From NCBI RefSeq assembly GCF_024448895.1, contig NZ_JAMOIC010000005.1:186001-250000 (forward strand): DNA of 64,000 nucleotides, read 5' to 3'. The notes under the pieces are model-generated. The model searched no databases and had not been told where the DNA came from. It saw only the letters and a program-made list of their open reading frames with translations. Of this stretch, positions 54,702 to 63,964 are shown piece by piece. Position numbers and translations under genes: made by a program. This stretch comes from Stutzerimonas stutzeri (GTDB lineage: Bacteria > Pseudomonadota > Gammaproteobacteria > Pseudomonadales > Pseudomonadaceae). Positions within the stretch are counted from its first letter, which is position 1; each line of letters begins with the position of its first letter.

Positions 54702-55445
54702 ATGCTGATTATTCCCGCCATTGATCTCAAGGACGGCGCCTGTGTGCGTCTGCGTCAGGGTCTTATGGATGACGCCACGGTGTTCTCGGACGACCCGGTC
54801 GCCATGGCCGCCAAGTGGGTCGAGGCCGGCTGCCGTCGTCTGCATCTGGTCGACCTCAACGGGGCCTTCGAAGGCCAGCCGGTCAACGGCGAGGTGGTCA
54901 CGGCTATCGCCAAGCGTTATCCGAACCTGCCGATCCAGATCGGCGGCGGCATCCGCTCGCTGGAGACCATCGAGCACTACGTTCGCGCTGGCGTCAGCTA
55001 CGTGATCATCGGCACCAAGGCGGTCAAGCAGCCGGAGTTCGTCGGTGAAGCCTGCCGCGCGTTTCCGGGCAAGGTGATCGTCGGGCTGGATGCCAAAGAC
55101 GGGTTCGTCGCCACCGACGGCTGGGCCGAGGTCAGCAGCGTGCAGGCGGTCGATCTGGCGCGGCGTTTCGAGGCCGATGGCGTGTCCGCTATCGTCTACA
55201 CCGACATTGCGAAGGACGGCATGATGCAGGGTTGCAACGTCGAAGCGACCGTGGCCCTGGCCAACGCCAGCCGCATCCCCGTAATCGCCTCCGGCGGTAT
55301 CCATAACATCGGCGATATCCAGAAGCTGCTCGACACCAACACCCGCGGAATCGTCGGCGCCATAACCGGCCGCGCGATCTACGAAGGCAGCCTGGATGTC
55401 GCCGAGGCGCAGGCGCTCTGCGACCTGAAATATAAGGACGAGTGA
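54702..55445 (+). CDS. hisA: ProFAR isomerase (HisA)
   Basis: A 247-residue (beta/alpha)8 enzyme. The catalytic Asp residues are in [14 protein letters not shown] (residue ~8) and in the [13 protein letters not shown] half; [14 protein letters not shown] and [12 protein letters not shown] form the phosphate-binding loops. Fourth step of histidine synthesis. Confidence 0.96.
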   Translation: MLIIPAIDLKDGACVRLRQGLMDDATVFSDDPVAMAAKWVEAGCRRLHLVDLNGAFEGQPVNGEVVTAIAKRYPNLPIQIGGGIRSLETIEHYVRAGVSYVIIGTKAVKQPEFVGEACRAFPGKVIVGLDAKDGFVATDGWAEVSSVQAVDLARRFEADGVSAIVYTDIAKDGMMQGCNVEATVALANASRIPVIASGGIHNIGDIQKLLDTNTRGIVGAITGRAIYEGSLDVAEAQALCDLKYKDE

Positions 55446-55458
55446 TTCGCTGATCTGC

Positions 55459-55484
55459 GGTGGATCGGTGAAGCGTGATCCACC
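55459..55484. repeat. REP-like palindrome between hisA and hisF
   Basis: GGTGGATC (55459-55466) and GATCCACC (55477-55484) flank a 10-nt loop and are followed by CTACACGC. This design resembles the short GTGGAT...ATCCAC repeats scattered in pseudomonad genomes. Confidence 0.55.
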
Positions 55485-55543
55485 CTACACGCTACCTGCA
55501 GCTTGAAGCCTGCGGCTTGGAAAAGCTGCTTTCGGAGAAAGCC

Positions 55544-56314
55544 ATGGCCCTGGCCAAACGCATCATCCCCTGCCTCGACGTCGACAACGGCCGCGTGGTC
55601 AAGGGCGTTCAGTTCGAGAATATCCGCGACGCCGGCGATCCGGTGGAAATCGCCCGTCGCTACGATGAGCAGGGCGCTGACGAGATCACTTTTCTCGACA
55701 TCACCGCAAGCGTGGATAACCGCGATACGACGTTGCACACCGTCGAGCGCATGGCCAGCCAGGTGTTCATTCCGCTGACCGTGGGTGGTGGTGTGCGCAG
55801 CGTGCAGGACATCCGCAACCTGCTCAACGCCGGCGCCGACAAGGTGTCGATCAATACCGCTGCCGTCTTCACACCTGAATTCGTCGGTGAGGCTGCCGAC
55901 CGGTTCGGCTCCCAGTGCATCGTTGTTGCCATCGACGCCAAGCGGGTGTCCAATCCGGGCGAAACCCCGCGCTGGGAGATATTCACCCATGGCGGCCGTA
56001 AGCCCACCGGGCTGGACGCGGTGCTCTGGGCGCAAAAAATGGAGGCCCTGGGGGCGGGCGAGATCTTGCTGACGAGCATGGACCAGGACGGTGTGAAAAG
56101 TGGCTACGACCTCGGCGTGACGCGCGCCATCAGCGAAGCGGTAAACATCCCGGTGATCGCTTCGGGTGGGGTAGGCAATCTGCAGCACCTGGCCGACGGC
56201 ATTCTGGAAGGCAAGGCTGACGCGGTGCTGGCAGCGAGCATTTTCCATTTCGGCGAGTACACCGTGCCGGAAGCCAAGGCCTATATGGCCAGCTGCGGCA
56301 TCGTGATGCGCTGA
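55544..56314 (+). CDS. hisF: Imidazole glycerol phosphate synthase, cyclase subunit
   Basis: A 256-residue (beta/alpha)8 cyclase that pairs with HisH to make IGP and AICAR. Catalytic Asp11 lies in [18 protein letters not shown] and the second in VVAIDAKRV. An upstream in-frame ATG at 55475 is rejected because the family starts with MALAKRI at 55544, preceded by GGAGAAAG. Confidence 0.96.
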   Translation: MALAKRIIPCLDVDNGRVVKGVQFENIRDAGDPVEIARRYDEQGADEITFLDITASVDNRDTTLHTVERMASQVFIPLTVGGGVRSVQDIRNLLNAGADKVSINTAAVFTPEFVGEAADRFGSQCIVVAIDAKRVSNPGETPRWEIFTHGGRKPTGLDAVLWAQKMEALGAGEILLTSMDQDGVKSGYDLGVTRAISEAVNIPVIASGGVGNLQHLADGILEGKADAVLAASIFHFGEYTVPEAKAYMASCGIVMR

Positions 56315-56320
56315 GCGCGG

Positions 56321-56377
56321 TGCGATCAGATGCGTGCCGACGGCACTATCGACACGATCAACGGGCGCTACCTCTAA
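56321..56377 (+). pseudogene. 3' remnant of a solute-binding-protein gene
   Basis: Seven nt after the hisF stop, one frame reads CDQMRADGTIDTINGRYL and a stop. It matches the C-terminal end of family-3 binding proteins (compare LNEMKSDGAIDAILRRYL at the end of the broken gene 1 kb downstream). Only the last ~17 codons survive, so the rest of a former gene was deleted up to the end of hisF. Confidence 0.7.
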
Positions 56378-56381
56378 TGCG

Positions 56382-56406
56382 AGTGGGCGCTTCAAAAGCG
56401 TCCACT
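56382..56406 (+). terminator. Hairpin after the binding-protein remnant
   Basis: AGTGGGCGCTT (56382-56392) and AAGCGTCCACT (56396-56406) pair with one G-T. It likely was the terminator of the lost gene and may now end the his operon. The remainder of 56407-56672 is an unusually AT-richer stretch without a supported gene. Confidence 0.5.
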
Positions 56407-56672
56407 GCTTGGCGTTCAAGTCCTTAGGCGCACCGGTTGAGTGCGCTTGGCATTCCCTCCAAGTATCCTTTCGATCACCCTATCGCTGCAGCCATTGCTG
56501 CAGTCCTGAAAAGATGGCTATCTGATATCTATTGTGTGCGCTTCGTCTCATTTTCCTTTCGTAATTCGTATTCATGGTTCACAAGTTGCTAAACCTAGCT
56601 GGCGGCGCACGCTCGGTGCTCTCTACTAGTCGCTGGCGGCTGTCGCTTGGGTTTTCGCAGGCAGGGGGTGTC

Positions 56673-57420
56673 ATGAAACGATTAATCGCAGTTGGGCTGC
56701 TGATGGTGCTGGCTGCATCTGCCAGGGCGGCACTGCCCGACGACTACAAAATGGTATTGCTGACGGAAAACTTCCCGCCATTCAACATGGCGGCGGACGG
56801 CAAGAACTACGCAGCAGATCGCAACATAAGTGGAATCAACGCCGAAATCGTTCGCGAGATGTTCAAGCGCGCTGAAATCAGCTACAGCCTGACATTGCGG
56901 TTTCCGTGGGAGCGCATCTACAACCAGGTGCTGGAACAGCCTAGTCAGGGGCTTTTCTCTACCACCTTCACACCCGAGCGCGAGCCATTGTTCAAGTGGG
57001 TCGGTCCGCTTGCCAGCACCGGCTGGGTGTTATTGGCCAAGCCTGACAGTGACATGCGTCTGACGTCGCTGGAGCAAGCGAAGCAGTATCGAGTCGGCGC
57101 TTACAAGAATGACGCGGTGAGTCAGCACCTTGAGAGCAAGGGCTTTGAGCCAGTCAACTCGCTGCGCGATCAAGAGAACGTCAGCAAGCTGCTCAGGGGA
57201 CAGATCGATCTCTGGGCTACGACTTGACCCTGTCGGCCCTTACTTGGCCAAGCAGGAAGGTGTGAGTGGTCTGAAGACAGTGTTGCGTTTCAACGACGCT
57301 CAACTGTTCCTGGCGCTGAATAAGCAGACACCGGATGAGGTGGTCAGCAAGCTGCAGAAGGCATTGAATGAGATGAAGAGCGACGGTGCCATCGACGCGA
57401 TTCTGCGGCGCTACCTCTGA
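56673..57420 (+). pseudogene. Solute-binding protein (SBP family 3), disrupted by a frameshift
   Basis: The reading frame starts with a signal peptide (MKRLIAVGLLMVLAASARA) and runs through the family-3 fold (LTENFPPFNMAADGKNYAAD; LTLRFPWERIYNQVLEQPSQ) to GQIDLWATT, where TGA stops it at 57225-57227. Removing one T at 57224-57225 restores TTDPVGPYLAKQEGVSGLKT and reads on to a normal end at 57420. It is a close paralogue of the intact gene at 25002. A true mutation or a sequencing error are both possible. No transporter genes accompany it. Confidence 0.82.
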
Positions 57421-57429
57421 CCACTGGAC

Positions 57430-58239
57430 TCAGCGGTAGATACCCTTAGCGCCGTGCGCAAGCATGGCGCGATTGCTGCGGGTCGCAATCATCTGACCTA
57501 TGTCCACCCAGTCGACGCCCTGTTCGCGCAGCTTCGGTAGCTCTCTTTCCAGCAAAGCCAGCGTGCTTGAGTGCGGGTGGCCGATGATCACGACCGAGCC
57601 CTGCTTGCGTGCCAGTTGCAGTGCCCTTCGGAACTGAGCGGCAACCGCTTCGGGCGCTGGGTCGTCATCAAGGAAGATGTCCCGAGACAGGCTGGCCAAG
57701 CCAATGCGTTGGGCGGTCGCGGCGGCAACCGTTCTGGCATTGGTGCGGCTGTCGAGAAAGAACAGGTGGCGCTGCTGCAATTCGGTCATCAGGGAGACCA
57801 TCGGCGGTTGCTGATCGGTCATCTGGCTGCCCATGTGGTTATTGACGCCACTGGCGTGCGGCACCTTCTCAAGTGCGCGCTCCAGCCTGGAGGCCAGTTC
57901 TGCCGGTGGTAGTTGCGGTTGCCAGGCATATGGGCCGCCGGCGGGCGCCATGGGCAGATGCAACATCACTGTCTTGCCCGCCGCCTGCGCCTGGGCAGAC
58001 AGAGTGGTGGCGTGTCGAGTGTCCGGCAGAATCGCCATGGCTACAGGGCCGGGTAGTGCGAGTACCCGTCCATCCCGTGTTGAATTCTGGCCCAGATCAT
58101 CGATCACCAGGGCCAGCTTCGGCATCTGCGAAACCGCAGCCGGATTCTGCGTTTCGTTCGGGTTTTCAGCGCTGTTGGCTGGTGCGGCGACCACCAACAG
58201 TGGCGCAAGTACGCCCAGCAGCAGCCAGCTTCGTAACAT
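57430..58239 (-). CDS. Divergent polysaccharide deacetylase family protein
   Basis: A 269-residue exported protein (signal peptide MLRSWLLLGVLAPLLVVAAP). The divergent-deacetylase core is KLALVIDDLGQNS, AILPDTRHATTLSAQAQAAG, MLHLPMAP, GVNNHMGSQMT and VVIIGHPHSSTLALLERELP. This YibQ/DUF610 group regularly lies after ctpA and envC. It starts 2 nt from the ctpA stop, so the three may form one envelope operon. Substrate unknown. Confidence 0.88.
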   Translation of the reverse strand: MLRSWLLLGVLAPLLVVAAPANSAENPNETQNPAAVSQMPKLALVIDDLGQNSTRDGRVLALPGPVAMAILPDTRHATTLSAQAQAAGKTVMLHLPMAPAGGPYAWQPQLPPAELASRLERALEKVPHASGVNNHMGSQMTDQQPPMVSLMTELQQRHLFFLDSRTNARTVAAATAQRIGLASLSRDIFLDDDPAPEAVAAQFRRALQLARKQGSVVIIGHPHSSTLALLERELPKLREQGVDWVDIGQMIATRSNRAMLAHGAKGIYR

Positions 58240-58241
58240 CG

Positions 58242-59579
58242 CTACTTGCCGCGGGTGAGGTTCAGCCCCTTGAGAAGATTGAGCGCCTGGCCGAGCTGAT
58301 AGTCATCATCCTGTGGGCGCGGCGAGTCGTTGGCGATAGGCGCCATGGTTGGGCGTTCCGGGCCGCCATTGCCATTGCCGAGATGCCCAGCAAGATCGGC
58401 TTCGCGAACGCCTTCAGCTGCTTGCTCACGGGTGAGTTTGGCGCGGGTTACGGTGATATCCGGCTCGATGCCCTGAGCCTGAATCGAGCGGCCGTTAGGC
58501 GTGTAGTACAGCGCAGTAGTCAGCTTGAGCGCGCGGTCATTGTTGAGCGGCAACACTGTCTGCACCGAGCCTTTGCCGAAGCTGTCGGTGCCCATGACCA
58601 CGCCGCGTTTCTGATCCTGCAAGGCGCCTGCAACGATTTCCGAGGCCGATGCGCTGCCACCGTTAATCAGCACTACCAGCTGCACACCCTCGCTGGCATC
58701 GGCCGCGTCGGCATTGAAGCGCAGCTCGGAGTTGGGGATGCGGCCTTTTGTATAGACGATCAGGCCATCGGTCAGGAAGTGGTCGGAAACTTCCACGGCG
58801 GCTTGCAGTACTCCGCCCGGGTTGTTGCGTAGATCCAGCACCAGACCGCTGAGCTTGTTGCCGTTTTCCTTGCGCATCTTGGCCAGGGCTTTACCGACCT
58901 CCTCACCGGTGTTGATCTGGAATTGCGTAACTCGCAAATAGCCGTAACCGGGCTCGAGCATCTGACTCTTGACGCTGGTGACCTTGATCACAGCCCGGGT
59001 GAGCTTGACCGAAAAAGGCTTTCCGCCTTCCCGTACAAGAGACAGCGAGATATCGCTACCTGGCTTGCCGCGCATCATGGCTACGGCGTCCATCATGGAC
59101 ATGCCCTTCGTCGGCTTGCCATCGATCTTGACGATAAGGTCGCCCGCCTCAATGCCCGCCTTGGACGCCGGCGTGTCATCGATGGGCGAAACCACCTTGA
59201 TGAAACCGTCTTCGATGCCAACCTCGATACCGAGGCCGCCGAACTCGCCGCTGGTACTTTCCTGCAGTTCGGCAAAGGCTTCCGGCTCGAGATAGGCGGA
59301 GTGCGGATCGAGATTGCTGAGCATGCCCTTGATGGCATTTTCCAGCAGTGTCTTGTCGTCGACGGGCTCGACGTACGCCGCCTTGATCCGGTCCAGCACC
59401 TCAGCAAAGGTGCGCAGCTCGTCCAGCGGCAGGGGTGCCTTGCGGGCGGCCGGGTCCAGAGGGATCGACTCAGTGGCGATCTCCGGGGGCGGTTGCTGCG
59501 CCCAGGCGCTACCGTACATCCCCAGCATGATGGTCAGGGCCAGGGTGGTGGGTTGGGCGAAACGGCGCAGGTGCAGCAT
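58242..59579 (-). CDS. ctpA: C-terminal processing protease CtpA (S41)
   Basis: A 445-residue periplasmic protease with a signal peptide ending near WAQQ. A PDZ domain (~105-185, GGLGIEVGIEDGFIKVVSPI) is followed by the S41 core: DLRNNPGGVLQAAVEVSD, catalytic Ser in NGGSASASEIVAGAL and Lys in DSFGKGSVQTVLPL. Pseudomonad CtpA degrades peptidoglycan endopeptidases with a lipoprotein partner (LbcA). Start ATG 59579. Confidence 0.95.
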   Translation of the reverse strand: MLHLRRFAQPTTLALTIMLGMYGSAWAQQPPPEIATESIPLDPAARKAPLPLDELRTFAEVLDRIKAAYVEPVDDKTLLENAIKGMLSNLDPHSAYLEPEAFAELQESTSGEFGGLGIEVGIEDGFIKVVSPIDDTPASKAGIEAGDLIVKIDGKPTKGMSMMDAVAMMRGKPGSDISLSLVREGGKPFSVKLTRAVIKVTSVKSQMLEPGYGYLRVTQFQINTGEEVGKALAKMRKENGNKLSGLVLDLRNNPGGVLQAAVEVSDHFLTDGLIVYTKGRIPNSELRFNADAADASEGVQLVVLINGGSASASEIVAGALQDQKRGVVMGTDSFGKGSVQTVLPLNNDRALKLTTALYYTPNGRSIQAQGIEPDITVTRAKLTREQAAEGVREADLAGHLGNGNGGPERPTMAPIANDSPRPQDDDYQLGQALNLLKGLNLTRGK

Positions 59580-59619
59580 GTCTGACTCCAGTTGTGAGGG
59601 GCGCTTTAGCCGAGCTGGC

Positions 59620-60879
59620 CTATCCTTGCGCACGACACCATTGTGCAGGATCGCTTGGGCGACCCTGTTGGCGAATGGCGAAATACAGTGCGGCAGCTTC
59701 CTGCCCGCCACTGGTTCCTACGGTGGCGATCGGATCGCCCGCCTTGACGATTTCTCCGGCGTCACGCAACAAGCTCTGGTTGTGCCCGTAAAGGCTCAGA
59801 AAGCCGTTGCCGTGATCGAGTATTACCAGCAGGCCGGCGCCCCGAAGCCAGTCGGCGAAGACCACTCGGCCGCCATGCACTGCGCGTACCTGAGTGCCTA
59901 CATCCGCCCCGATCAGCACGCCGTCCCACTTGGTTCGAGCATCACCGCCGCGCGGAGTGCCATAGCGTGCGACCAAACGTCCGTCGACGGGCCACGGCAG
60001 CTTGCCCTTTGCGTTGGCGAAGGGGCCGCCAAAATTGCCCCCGGTACTTGATACCGCGGGCCCCGAGGGCGCCGTGGTTGGACGCCCAGCCTGCTGCTGG
60101 CGTGCCCGCTCTTCGCGGGCCAGCGCCAACGCGCGTTGGCGCTCCTGCTCGGCTTCTCGAGCCTGACGCGCCAGAGTCTCCTCGATCGTCTTCAGCACGC
60201 GCTCAAGCTGAGCCTGCTCCTGCTTGCGGGCCTTGAGCTTCTGGTCGCGGCTGGAAAAGTCCTTGTCGAGCTTGGCCAGCGCCAGCTGGCGCTCCTTGCG
60301 TACTTCGGCCAGTTGAGCGCGACGCTCCTGTAGACCGTCCTGCTGTTCGGCAAGCGTCGCCTGTTGCGCCTGGATGCCAGCTTCTACATTCGCGAGTTGG
60401 TTGAGGGTTTCATTGAAGTCCGCCACCTGTTCGAAACGAGCCTTGCTGAGGTAGTCGTAGTACGTCAGGGTCCGGCTGAATTTTTCCGGATTTTGCTGAT
60501 TGAGTAGCAGCTTCAAGTATTCCTGACGCCCGCTCTGGTAGGCCGCGCGCGCCTGTATGCCGATCAGCCGCTGCTGTTCGAGGCGAGCGCCCTCTAGCGT
60601 TGTCTTCTCGTCGTTGAGGCGTTCGAGTTCAGACTCGCTGCGATCGATTTCCTGCTGCAGGGTGTCGACCTGCTTTTCCAGCTGGCCCATCTCGCTTTCG
60701 GTGGACTGCAGCTGTTTCTGGACCGCGGATTTCTCCTGCTCGATCTGCTTAAGCAGTTTCTGCAATTCCGCGACGTCCTTGCGCGCCGCTTCGATCTGCT
60801 TGCGCGCGTCGGTGCGGTCGTCGGCCACGGCGGGTCCGAGCAGACAGAACAGCACCAAGAGGAGAAATATACGGGGCAT
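59620..60879 (-). CDS. envC: Murein hydrolase activator EnvC
   Basis: A 419-residue exported protein: signal peptide MPRIFLLLVLFCLLGPAVA, a long coiled coil (~25-270), then a degenerate LytM (M23) domain (~300-415). The zinc ligands of active LytM enzymes are not conserved (WDG where H-x-G-x-D is expected; LYFAIRQQG in place of the HxH motif), as in EnvC proteins, which activate amidases rather than cutting peptidoglycan. A REEREE-type charged region (ARQAREAEQERQRALALARE) lies near 250. Upstream of ctpA on the same strand. Confidence 0.93.
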   Translation of the reverse strand: MPRIFLLLVLFCLLGPAVADDRTDARKQIEAARKDVAELQKLLKQIEQEKSAVQKQLQSTESEMGQLEKQVDTLQQEIDRSESELERLNDEKTTLEGARLEQQRLIGIQARAAYQSGRQEYLKLLLNQQNPEKFSRTLTYYDYLSKARFEQVADFNETLNQLANVEAGIQAQQATLAEQQDGLQERRAQLAEVRKERQLALAKLDKDFSSRDQKLKARKQEQAQLERVLKTIEETLARQAREAEQERQRALALAREERARQQQAGRPTTAPSGPAVSSTGGNFGGPFANAKGKLPWPVDGRLVARYGTPRGGDARTKWDGVLIGADVGTQVRAVHGGRVVFADWLRGAGLLVILDHGNGFLSLYGHNQSLLRDAGEIVKAGDPIATVGTSGGQEAAALYFAIRQQGRPSDPAQWCRAQG

Positions 60880-60975
60880 GGGAGGGCGTAACCGAGAGTT
60901 CAACGACGGCCGTAGTATGCCTAAAAAAGCATCGGCAAGCTGCACGCCCTGCGACGCAAATGCGTGTGACGATAA

Positions 60976-61001
60976 CCGGTGCGTCTTTAGGGACGCACCG
61001 G
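60976..61001. terminator. Terminator-like hairpin after gpmI
   Basis: CCGGTGCGTC (60976-60985) and GACGCACCGG (60992-61001), 6-nt loop, between the gpmI stop and the envC start. Strong stem with a weak downstream U content. Confidence 0.6.
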
Positions 61002-61034
61002 GATGTCGGTGTAAGGAGTTAGCGTTATGTCCCT

Positions 61035-62570
61035 TCAGACAAACTCGACGATCGAACGCCCGGTCATTTCAGCAGGGACGGGCATGCCCAGCAGGGTAAG
61101 CATGGTGGGCGCCACATCGGCGAGCACGCCGCCTTCGCGAATGGTCAGGTTGCGCTTGCCGACATAGATGAATGGCACCGGTTCGCAGGTGTGCGCGGTG
61201 TGAGCCTGGCCCGTCATCACATCTTCCATCTGCTCGACGTTTCCGTGATCTGCGGTGACCAGTGCTTCACCCCCGACCTTTTCCAGCGCTTCTACGATGC
61301 GGCCGACGCATTTATCCAGGCATTCCACCGCCTTCACGGCTGCGTCGAATACACCGGTATGACCAACCATGTCGCCGTTGGCGTAGTTCACGATGATCAC
61401 GTCGAAGCGCTGGTTCTCGATGGCATCGACGATGCGGTCGGTCACCTCGGGTGCGCTCATCTCCGGCTGCATATCATAGGTCGCAACCTGCGGTGACGGG
61501 ATCAGGATGCGTTCCTCGCCAGCGAAGGGTTCTTCGCGACCGCCTGAAAAGAAGAAGGTGACGTGGGCGTACTTTTCCGTTTCGGCGATGCGCAGCTGCG
61601 TCTTTCCATTATTGGCCAGGTACTCGCCCAGCACGTTGGTCAGGGCCTCTGGTGCGTATGCGCTTGGGGCGGGAATGCTAGCGGCATACTGCGTCAGCAT
61701 CACGAATCCGGCGAGCTGGGGTACGCGTGCGCGATTGAATTCGTTGAAACCAGGTTCGACGAAGCAACGGGTCAGCTCGCGAGCGCGGTCGGCGCGGAAG
61801 TTCATGAAAACGACTGCGTCGCCATCTTCCACACGCACCGGCTCGCCGATGGTGGTGGCCTTGACGAACTCATCGCTCTCGCCGCGCTCGTAGGCTGCGA
61901 TCAGACCATCGACTGCGTAGTCGGCATGATGCTCGGCCTTGCCGTCGACGATCAGGCTATATGCCTGCTCGACGCGGTCCCAGCGGTTGTCGCGGTCCAT
62001 GGCGAAATAACGGCCTATCAGGCTGGCGACGCGGCCTTTGCCTAGACGGGTGAAAGTGGCTTGCATCAGTTCGATGGAATGCTGGGCGCTTTTCGGTGGC
62101 GTGTCGCGACCATCGAGGAAGGCGTGCAGGTAGATCTTCTCGGCGCCGCGCTTTGCGGCCAGTTCGGCCATGGCAACCAGATGGTCTTGATGACTGTGGA
62201 CGCCACCGTCTGAGAGCAAACCGAGGATATGCACGGCCTTGCCAGCACCCGCTGCCTTGTCCACCGCGGTGCATATGGTGGGGTTCTCGAAGAAGTCGCC
62301 GTCACGGATGGACTTGGTGACTCGGGTGAAGTCCTGATACACCACGCGACCGGCGCCGAGATTCATGTGTCCGACTTCGGAGTTGCCCATCTGTCCGTCC
62401 GGCAGGCCTACATCCATACCGCTACCGGAGATCAGTCCATGCGGTTGGCTGGCCAGCAAGCGGTCGTATACCGGCTTGTTGGCGGCGTGGATGGCATTGA
62501 ATTCGGGATTGTCACTATGTCCGAAGCCGTCGAGGATTATCAGTACCAGGGGTTTGGGCGCGGCGGGCAT
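61035..62570 (-). CDS. gpmI: Cofactor-independent phosphoglycerate mutase
   Basis: A 511-residue dimanganese enzyme interconverting 3- and 2-phosphoglycerate. [19 protein letters not shown] carries the metal Asp, [15 protein letters not shown] has the phosphoserine, and [13 protein letters not shown] the C-terminal ligands. CAAGGAG precedes ATG 62570. Divergent from the rhodanese operon. Confidence 0.96.
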   Translation of the reverse strand: MPAAPKPLVLIILDGFGHSDNPEFNAIHAANKPVYDRLLASQPHGLISGSGMDVGLPDGQMGNSEVGHMNLGAGRVVYQDFTRVTKSIRDGDFFENPTICTAVDKAAGAGKAVHILGLLSDGGVHSHQDHLVAMAELAAKRGAEKIYLHAFLDGRDTPPKSAQHSIELMQATFTRLGKGRVASLIGRYFAMDRDNRWDRVEQAYSLIVDGKAEHHADYAVDGLIAAYERGESDEFVKATTIGEPVRVEDGDAVVFMNFRADRARELTRCFVEPGFNEFNRARVPQLAGFVMLTQYAASIPAPSAYAPEALTNVLGEYLANNGKTQLRIAETEKYAHVTFFFSGGREEPFAGEERILIPSPQVATYDMQPEMSAPEVTDRIVDAIENQRFDVIIVNYANGDMVGHTGVFDAAVKAVECLDKCVGRIVEALEKVGGEALVTADHGNVEQMEDVMTGQAHTAHTCEPVPFIYVGKRNLTIREGGVLADVAPTMLTLLGMPVPAEMTGRSIVEFV

Positions 62571-62674
62571 GTGTCTGGCTCCTTGCACGGGGTCGCGAAA
62601 AAATGGCGGCCAGTCTAATTGTTGGCCGGTTGGGCGTCACGATTCGCAGGGTTCAGCCTGGTGGGGGGGCTGTG

Positions 62675-62680
62675 TATACT
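62675..62680 (+). promoter_or_regulatory. -10 element for the rhodanese-grxC-secB group
   Basis: TATACT at 62675-62680 with TTCAGC (62652-62657) 17 nt upstream is a plausible sigma-70 promoter in the 142-nt divergent gap, 33 nt from the ATG. Confidence 0.45.
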
Positions 62681-62712
62681 GGCCCGCATTTTATCCCCCG
62701 GGTACCCTTTTG

Positions 62713-63126
62713 ATGGTCGCTAACCTGATTGAATTTGTCTCCAACCACTATCTGCTGGTCAGCATCTTTCTGGTGTTGCTGGTTCTTCTCGCTGTCACTG
62801 AGGCGCGAAAAGGCGGAAAGAGCCTGAGCAACCGCGAGCTGACCAATCTGGTCAACCGCGACGAAGGCGTGGTGTTGGACGTGCGTGCGAAGAAGGAGTT
62901 CGACGCCGGTCACATCGTCGATGCGTTGAACATTCCACACGAAAAGCTGGTCAGCCGACTAGGCGAGCTGGAAAAGCACAAGGCCAAGATGATCGTAGTC
63001 GTCGACGCCATGGGCCAGCACGCCGGAACGGCCTGCCGTGAGTTGCAGAAGGTGGGCTTCACAGCCGCGAAGCTGTCCGGAGGGATTTCCAGCTGGCGCG
63101 GCGAAAATCTGCCAGTGGTCAAATAA
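62713..63126 (+). CDS. Membrane-anchored rhodanese-like protein lacking the catalytic Cys (YibN-like)
   Basis: A 137-residue protein with one N-terminal helix (FVSNHYLLVSIFLVLLVLLA) and a cytoplasmic rhodanese domain (GVVLDVRAKKEFDAGHIVDA). The active loop reads VVVDAMGQHAGTACREL: the position after VVV, normally the persulfide Cys, is Asp, so sulfurtransfer is unlikely. It resembles YibN of the grxC-secB region in enterobacteria, which has a cysteine there. First gene of the group. Confidence 0.88.
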   Translation: MVANLIEFVSNHYLLVSIFLVLLVLLAVTEARKGGKSLSNRELTNLVNRDEGVVLDVRAKKEFDAGHIVDALNIPHEKLVSRLGELEKHKAKMIVVVDAMGQHAGTACRELQKVGFTAAKLSGGISSWRGENLPVVK

Positions 63127-63128
63127 CT

Positions 63129-63383
63129 ATGTCCAAAGTCGTCATGTACACCACGGCCTGGTGCCCATTCTGTATTCGCGCCAAGAGTCTGCTGGATCGC
63201 AAGGGTGTCAATTACGAGGAAATCCCCGTAGATGGCAAACCCGCGCTGCGCTCGGAAATGGCTGCCAAGGCTGGGCGTACCTCAGTCCCGCAGATATGGA
63301 TTGGTGACGACCACGTAGGTGGTTGCGACGAGCTGCACGCACTGGAGCGTGCCGGCCGACTGGATGCCATGCTCAAGGCGTGA
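63129..63383 (+). CDS. grxC: Glutaredoxin 3
   Basis: An 84-residue dithiol glutaredoxin. Active site WCPFCIRAKSLL at residues 11-14 for CPFC; GSH-binding TSVPQIWIGDDHVGGCDEL is intact. It starts 2 nt after the rhodanese gene and is followed by secB after 86 nt. Confidence 0.96.
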   Translation: MSKVVMYTTAWCPFCIRAKSLLDRKGVNYEEIPVDGKPALRSEMAAKAGRTSVPQIWIGDDHVGGCDELHALERAGRLDAMLKA

Positions 63384-63469
63384 CCCGATCAAGCGGCCTG
63401 GCAGCATCGGCTAATTGCCTGATCTGACAGGGCAAATCAAACACGACACGCACAACAAGAAGGCTTCAC

Positions 63470-63964
63470 ATGACTGAACAAGCAAACAACGGCGCCGCCG
63501 CAGCTCAGGAAGAGCAAGGTGCACAGTTCTCCCTGCAGCGCATCTACGTTCGTGACCTCTCGTTCGAGGCGCCGAAAAGCCCGGAAATCTTCCGTCAGGA
63601 GTGGAATCCGAGCGTTGCGCTGGACCTGAATACCAAGCAGAAGTCGCTCGAAGGTGACTTCCATGAAGTCGTCCTGACACTGTCAGTAACGGTGAAGACT
63701 GGTGAGGAAGTCGCCTTTATCGCCGAAGTGCAACAAGCAGGCATCTTCCTGATCAAGGGTCTCGAAGCACAGGCTATGAGCCACACGCTTGGCGCGTTCT
63801 GCCCGAACATTCTGTTCCCCTACGCGCGAGAGGCTCTCGACAGTCTGGTCACGCGTGGCTCGTTCCCGGCCTTGATGCTGGCGCCGGTGAATTTCGATGC
63901 GCTTTATGCCCAAGAAATGTCGCGTATGCAACAAGGCGGCGAAGCGCCTGCCACGGCTCACTGA
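63470..63964 (+). CDS. secB: Protein-export chaperone SecB
   Basis: A 164-residue cytosolic chaperone that keeps preproteins unfolded and delivers them to Sec[41 protein letters not shown] and [20 protein letters not shown] are canonical. The gene ends 36 nt before the window edge. Confidence 0.97.
   Translation: MTEQANNGAAAAQEEQGAQFSLQRIYVRDLSFEAPKSPEIFRQEWNPSVALDLNTKQKSLEGDFHEVVLTLSVTVKTGEEVAFIAEVQQAGIFLIKGLEAQAMSHTLGAFCPNILFPYAREALDSLVTRGSFPALMLAPVNFDALYAQEMSRMQQGGEAPATAH

Noticed and set aside
59620-60879. Active M23 endopeptidase
   Set aside because: The metal ligands of the LytM domain are not conserved; the protein fits EnvC.
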